NCBI GenBank assembly: GCA_964058845.1
Contig: CAXKVR010000197.1
Span: 1-22,002, forward strand
Direction of reading: 5' to 3'
Source of the DNA: Carex sylvatica
Taxonomy: Eukaryota; Streptophyta; Magnoliopsida; Poales; Cyperaceae
Length of the DNA: 22,002 nt
A program made the translations under genes and the position numbers. A model generated the notes under the pieces. The model made no database searches and was not told the DNA's origin. It saw nothing but the letters and a program-made list of their open reading frames with translations. Shown here piece after piece: positions 17,870 to 22,002 of the stretch (position 1 is its first letter; every line of letters begins with the position of its first letter).

Positions 17870-18125
17870 TGCGCTATCACGAATACACTACGTACCGACA
17901 CTATATATTTATGTTAATTATGCGCGCTTACCACGAGTACAACACCTATGTGACTTTAGTTATGCACTTCCACAAATTAACGAGGTCTACGTAACTGAAT
18001 CACCTACTACGACAAATATACTGCCTACATAATTTCTAATTAAAATACACTTCCACGAATTAAAAACGTCTACAAAACAACAATTATGCGCTTAACACAA
18101 AAAACAGCACCTACGTACATAACCG
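17870..18125. repeat. Degenerate ~40-bp tandem repeat, about six units
   Basis: A recurring core of the form CACGAATTA...(G/C)TCTACGTAA appears with starts near 17878, 17932, 17971, 18011, 18054 and 18095 (spacing 54, 39, 40, 43 and 41). Examples are CACGAATACACTACGTAC, CACAAATTAACGAGGTCTAC, GACAAATATACTGCCTACAT and CACGAATTAAAAACGTCTAC. Several units are preceded by TTATGCGC or ATGCACTTC. Units are diverged, so the array is old. The palindromic CTACGTA recurs. Confidence 0.65.
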
Positions 18126-18218
18126 GTCAGGTTTTCAAGTTTAATATTCAATTAAAGTGCACATATAAATGTTATATTTATTAGCGGTATTAATTTCACC
18201 GTCAATCATAAAAAAAAA

Positions 18219-18241
18219 ATATATATATATATATATATATG
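18219..18241. repeat. (AT)n microsatellite
   Basis: About eleven AT units following a run of A. Confidence 0.95.
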
Positions 18242-18599
18242 TTATGCTTTATGAGAAAACTATACATTCTAATCACGCTAGCTACAGTTCACTTAAATCA
18301 AACTTATGATTCAACCAAATTATTTTATATCAAGTCATGCATCAATTTCAGAAAAGTATGATCATGCTTTGTAATGCATTTCATTCTTTCATATCATACA
18401 ATTCAAAACTATATCAAATATTTATCTATAATCTGACAAAGGAACAAGAAATCAACAAGCAATTATCAAGAAAATAGCAATCAAGCAAACCAAATCATGT
18501 GTCATGTATATAGTAGCCAGCATCAGGTTTGTGTACATCTAATCTATTCTTTAAAGGAAAACAGAAAAACAACTAAACTATACAATATTCAACATATCT
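18242..18599. other. AT-rich DNA with no recognised feature
   Basis: No coding or structural signal is supported. It may be the 3' flank of the LINE remnant, whose own 3' end was not located. Confidence 0.5.
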
Positions 18600-19960
18600 C
18601 AACAATGTATCAGCCACAGCCTTCCTTGTATCGCTCTCTCAGCCACCCATCTGGGATCTTTGAGCTTCCCCTCACAACTTGGTGTTGCGTTATTTCCACA
18701 AAATCCAGAATGATGCAACGAAGAATGCAGCCCAGGTCTGCCTAGACAGACTCCCCTTACAGCCCCTCCACGACTAATTGTAAGTTAATTGCACCGTTAT
18801 ATCAACACACATGATTCTACTGTTGGAACTTGAGTTCTAAAAACTCAAAATTCCCTATTCAATATATTTGCTTAAAATCTCCATTTGTGAAATTTGAAAT
18901 TTAGAGGGTTAAATTGAATATATATTTATTTAATGATGAGTTATTTTTCTAATGATCACTTATTATTTTGTTAATGACTTTTACACCTCTTCATGGCACC
19001 TTTATGGTACGTTTCTTTTTCATTTTATAATTATTATTAATCAACATTAAATCTCTTAACTGGATCTATATAACTATATATATAGGTCTCCTTCTGTTTG
19101 ACATCGTATAATACTCATCTCTTTCTAATTTGGATACAGCCATCAATATTATTACAGAATACAGATCCCTCTTTCTATATCATATGCTCATTTGAATCAG
19201 AGAAATAAATGAAAAGGAATAAAAACCTTTTCTTTGATATAGTCCCACATAAAGTCCCTTGGATTAATTCTTCATTTCCATTTTATTCCAATTAATCAAA
19301 TTATGATCAATATGCTAGATATTGCAGAGTTATTGTCAGTTGCTTCCATGGCATGCTTAAGGAGAAATAATCCCGGATTATCTTGGTTGCGGTTCCATCT
19401 TGCACGATGAGACGGAATACGCTTAAGGACAGTGCTTCGCATGATCCAAGTAACTCTATTTCAATTATATTTGTTTTAATTAATTTCTAACTATCTGAAT
19501 TTTTTCTGAAAATTTATCCCAACATCTACAACCCAGCAGCACAGCCACCCATCCAAAGTGTTGATGCGTACGGACATTGAAAGAACAAGTGCATAGCAGT
19601 TTCTATCGGATCACAAAATTATTCCTCTTCCTTCCATCACATCTTAAGAGCTTATCTTTTGATCAAGAGATAGATAAACACCTTAACCGTAGGAGGGATC
19701 TTCAAGCTAGCTCCACGTGTGTCTAACTGGCAAATTGTTTTGCCCCCTACCATCATCACATCATAGAAAGATTTCGCTGAATAGTTTGTACTGCTCGTCC
19801 AGAGCCAGTATAGCTGATCCTCCCTCTCATTCAAAGCAATTGGCTGTGTTAAGATGGAGGAAGATGCTGCATCTCTTAGAGACAGATTCCAATTAGTGGG
19901 TGGCACTGTTGTTGCCATCGGTGGATAGATCCAAGAATCAAACTAATAGTATCATATATA
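18600..19960 (-). pseudogene. LINE ORF2 C-terminal remnant (zf-RVT region), split by a solo LTR
   Basis: Minus strand, upstream piece 19530-19960, downstream piece 18600-18815. The upstream piece reads EDQLYWLWTSSTNYSAKSFY, then IPPTVKVFIYLL, and in another frame ETAMHLFFQCPYASTLW. This is the order of the zf-RVT region of plant LINE reverse transcriptases (DxxxW...GxYSVKSxY; PxKVKxFxW; ExxxHLFFxCPxAxxLW). The downstream piece reads FVASFWILWK, stop, RNTKL, matching the family's ...ILWKERN segment. Stops and frame changes at 19652 and about 19600, and no RT catalytic part, mark it as dead. The frame open over 19652-19918 is the longest surviving piece; its ATG is internal. Confidence 0.8.
18821..19524. 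mobile_element. Solo LTR, 704 bp, with perfect 5-bp target duplication
   Basis: Begins TGTTGG and ends CCAACA, a perfect 6-bp terminal inversion with TG...CA limits. It is flanked by TCTAC on both sides (18816-18820 and 19525-19529). A TATA-rich stretch at about 19067-19084 could be the LTR promoter. No primer-binding site, polypurine tract or second LTR is adjacent, so this is a solo LTR left by LTR-LTR recombination. The TGTTGG/CCAACA ends are common in Ty1-copia LTRs. Confidence 0.9.
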
Positions 19961-20548
19961 GTGGTTTCAGTGCCTATAGCCCTATGTGCCATCTAGTAAT
20001 CCATAGGAACACAGGTTTAATTTTAAGTAATTGCTTCCAATAAAAGGAGCTCTGTTGAGACCATACCTTTGATACCTGCATTTCTGTAGTGTTACAGCGT
20101 AGTGAGTTAATTGTATTTGACCAGAGAGAGTCTGGTTGTCTATACAAACGCCACTATCACCGAGTTAATTGGTTTTTTTTTTTCATATTATATTAAACAA
20201 GCTATTTTTCATATAATAGTAAGCCAAATGATTCAATCATGACATTCTCTAGTCTCAGAAATCGATATGGAAACCATCAAATATACATCAGACTAGTCAT
20301 TTATGCATACCTGTCGAAATTACAACACCTTGTCTAATACGATTTGATTAACAATTTACTAGAAAAGTTATTGCAAGATCTATTAACTTTTAGTGCAGTC
20401 CATTTATGTAAACTCTATAGTTCAGGTCATGCAAGTAGAATTCATTTGTCCGAATTTATGGTTCAGGATCATGCACAAAAAGTACAAAGAGGAAACAAAA
20501 TATAAGCACTGAATATGCATGTACTTCTTTCAAAAGAGATCATCGATA
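19961..20548. other. DNA with no recognised gene
   Basis: May include further decayed LINE sequence near 19961-20160, but no motif is convincing. GTTCAGG-TCATGCA occurs twice, about 40 bp apart (about 20421 and 20462). Confidence 0.45.
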
Positions 20549-20661
20549 ATGGCCGATGATAAAGACCTCTCAAAATGCTCCCAGTGAGCTTCTCCTTGCC
20601 CATGCCAAGGTCACATCAATCCAATGCTCCAACTTGCCAAACGGCTGGCCCCACGGTCTCC
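20549..20661 (+). pseudogene. UDP-glycosyltransferase N-terminal fragment, copy B
   Basis: ATG at 20549 reads MADDKDLSKCSQ, then a TGA, then in the same frame QGHINPMLQLAKRL, the UGT N-terminal motif. It aligns base by base with 11778-11891 apart from a few indels; for example, three bases are missing before CAAGG. Nothing of the remaining enzyme follows. It sits about 200 bp upstream of F-box copy B, paralleling the order UGT fragment then F-box of copy A. Confidence 0.75.
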
Positions 20662-20679
20662 GTTAATTTGTGAACTTAT

Positions 20680-20857
20680 TAATTCATATAAAATCAAAAT
20701 TGAAATGTGATAATATTTTATGAGCATATAAAGAAAATAAAATAGATCACATCTAATGGTTTTATTTTGACATTTATAATTTAATTTTTAAGTTATTAAA
20801 GTTTTTAAAAATGAAGACATAATGAAGTACAAAAAATGGAGGCATTTGAACCCTCCT
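20680..20857. mobile_element. Possible MITE remnant upstream of F-box copy B
   Basis: An AT-rich block ending CATTTGAACCCTCCTC at exactly the point where F-box copies A and B stop being alignable. CCCTCCTC is the inverse of the GAGGAGGG end of palindromic MITE c, and CATTTGAA resembles the inverse of TTCAAATG near copy b (about 12199). Only one end is visible. It may have replaced the promoter and exon 1 of copy B. Confidence 0.3.
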
Positions 20858-22002
20858 CATAAAACAATATGTGTGAAGATCAAGTTTCCGAATTTCATTG
20901 ATATATTTAAAAATCAGAGGTTTCCAAAGTTACAAAAAGAGAAAATAAATAAGTAAGCAAACTGATAGCAGAGGAGGATAAAATAAACAAAAAGTAAAAT
21001 CACTTCTTGGATAATTTATTTTTCTTGAATTTTTTTTTTTAATCTTATGTTTAAATTGTTTCAAAGAGTCCAATATAAAATAATAATTAAAACTTTGTTG
21101 CTTAGCATTGCCCACGAGAGACTGGTCTAATCTTTTTGAAGACTTATTGGATGAAATTATGAAGAAAATGTGTTGTGTTGATCTTGCAACATTTAGTTAT
21201 GTTTGTAAATCGTGGCAGTTAATGTACGTTAATCGCTTATGTTCTCTTCCTAGAAAAATACCACTTGGAGTTTCAATATTATATTTCAATGCTTACAAGC
21301 TAGGTTCAAATTCACGCAAGTTTGTTAAAATGAGTGGAGAACTAGAGAGCGATGAAATTTTTATGCCAGAGGCAACTAACAAGTGGGTTTGTGGATCCTC
21401 ATAGGGCTGGCTTGTTCTAACAGATAAATATGGTACAGATGTAAGTCTTTTGAATCCATTCACAAGGCGTGTAATACAACTTCCCCCATTCAACACTTCT
21501 AAAACCATTCGTGCAGTTTCAGATGATGGCTTTAGTTATATAATCAAAGCGATTTTATCAACGAACCCAGCAATATCACAACAAGATTGCATCATAATGG
21601 CAATAGTTAGATCAATGAGGACACTCTCCTATTGTAGAATTGGAGATAAAAGATGGACGAATGTCAAATATGGCTTGCAATCACTTTCTGATGTAATTTA
21701 TTATGAAGAAAAATTTTATGTCATTGACGTTTGGGGTATTTTAATGTCTTGCGATATCATAGATCTAAACTCCACAGAAATTGTTTCGATGGTAACTCCT
21801 ATTCATTCCTATTTCAAATATAGTGATAGGAAATACATAGTCGTGGCATCAGGCGTCTATTACTAGTCTCAAGAAGATGGGAATATAGGTTTGAAGTTCA
21901 TTCACTAAACAAGCGCAATTCGTCGTTCCTTGTTCAAAGGCCGTTCTCCTCTTTGCATGCAGATTCCTAATAAAGTTGAAATATGGCACAAATGGGCATA
22001 GG
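20858..22002 (+). pseudogene. F-box / DUF295 pseudogene, copy B (runs off the window)
   Basis: Homology to copy A starts in the intron (about 20858) and continues through the acceptor TTGCTTAG (21105). Exon 2 reads DWSNLFEDLLDEIMKKMCCV, VCKSWQ, LPRKIPLGVS, then the propeller start (DKYGT, NPFTRRVIQLPPF, GDKRWTNV, FYVIDVWGI). Except for one TAG (21402-21404, where copy A has TGG) the frame is open from 21106 to the TAG at 21864-21866. There the same frame change as in copy A occurs, and LVSRRWEYRFEVHSLN follows in another frame. A private 4-bp gain near 21956 breaks it again. The first exon and promoter seen in copy A are absent upstream. The 3' end lies beyond 22002. Confidence 0.85.

Noticed and set aside
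17870..18125. CRISPR-like array
   Set aside because: Repeats are diverged and the intervals are not unique spacers. The sequence is plant nuclear DNA, so a degenerate tandem repeat is the right reading.
18497..18745. Plus-strand 82-codon frame
   Set aside because: It overlaps the minus-strand LINE remnant, whose ILWK-RN motif is the better explanation.
21108..21110. TTG as start codon of F-box copy B
   Set aside because: It lies three bases after an acceptor-like TTGCTTAG that is conserved with copy A. An intron end is more likely than a non-ATG start.

Overview
The window is flowering-plant nuclear DNA. It is AT-rich, with short exons, GT-AG introns, plant-type promoter motifs (telo box, site II TGGGCY) and a dense load of small transposable elements. 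No complete intact protein-coding gene is contained in it. The genus cannot be told from the sequence.

Layout, left to right. 1-1019: last three exons of an EXO70 exocyst-subunit gene (+). 1200-2400: AT-rich flank with a palindromic MITE. 2388-3409: a tRNA-derived SINE split by a hAT-type transposon. 3420-3990: GC-richer 5'-gene-like remnant containing a run of 33 C. 4756-5233: long inverted-repeat MITE. 5230-7900: a promoter and transcript region that looks like a snoRNA host gene. Its first intron carries a well-formed box C/D snoRNA, with two guides against adjacent 25S rRNA segments, and two related hairpins with H/ACA-like 3' features. 7920-8347: a minus-strand retroposon with a perfect 17-bp target duplication. 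8691-10045: a dispersed repeat interrupted by a 542-bp hAT element. Its paralogue at 16490-17155 keeps the site unoccupied.

10850-22002 is a degenerate gene-cluster landscape. It holds two copies of a UDP-glycosyltransferase N-terminal fragment, two F-box/DUF295 (KIB-type) pseudogenes and two copies of an F-box promoter region. This points to an old segmental duplication, later cut up by a MULE-like element with 9-bp target duplications (12547-14251), a family of palindromic MITEs, a solo LTR with a perfect 5-bp duplication (18821-19524) sitting inside a LINE ORF2 remnant, and a degenerate ~40-bp tandem repeat (17870-18125).

The genes do not form a pathway. What is likely still functional is the EXO70 3' end (vesicle tethering) and the snoRNA locus (rRNA modification). 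Everything else is pseudogenes and mobile-element strata whose nesting order can be read from target-site duplications. Assignments rest on reading motifs by eye. The rRNA complementarity uses the conserved 25S sequence from memory and should be confirmed by alignment.
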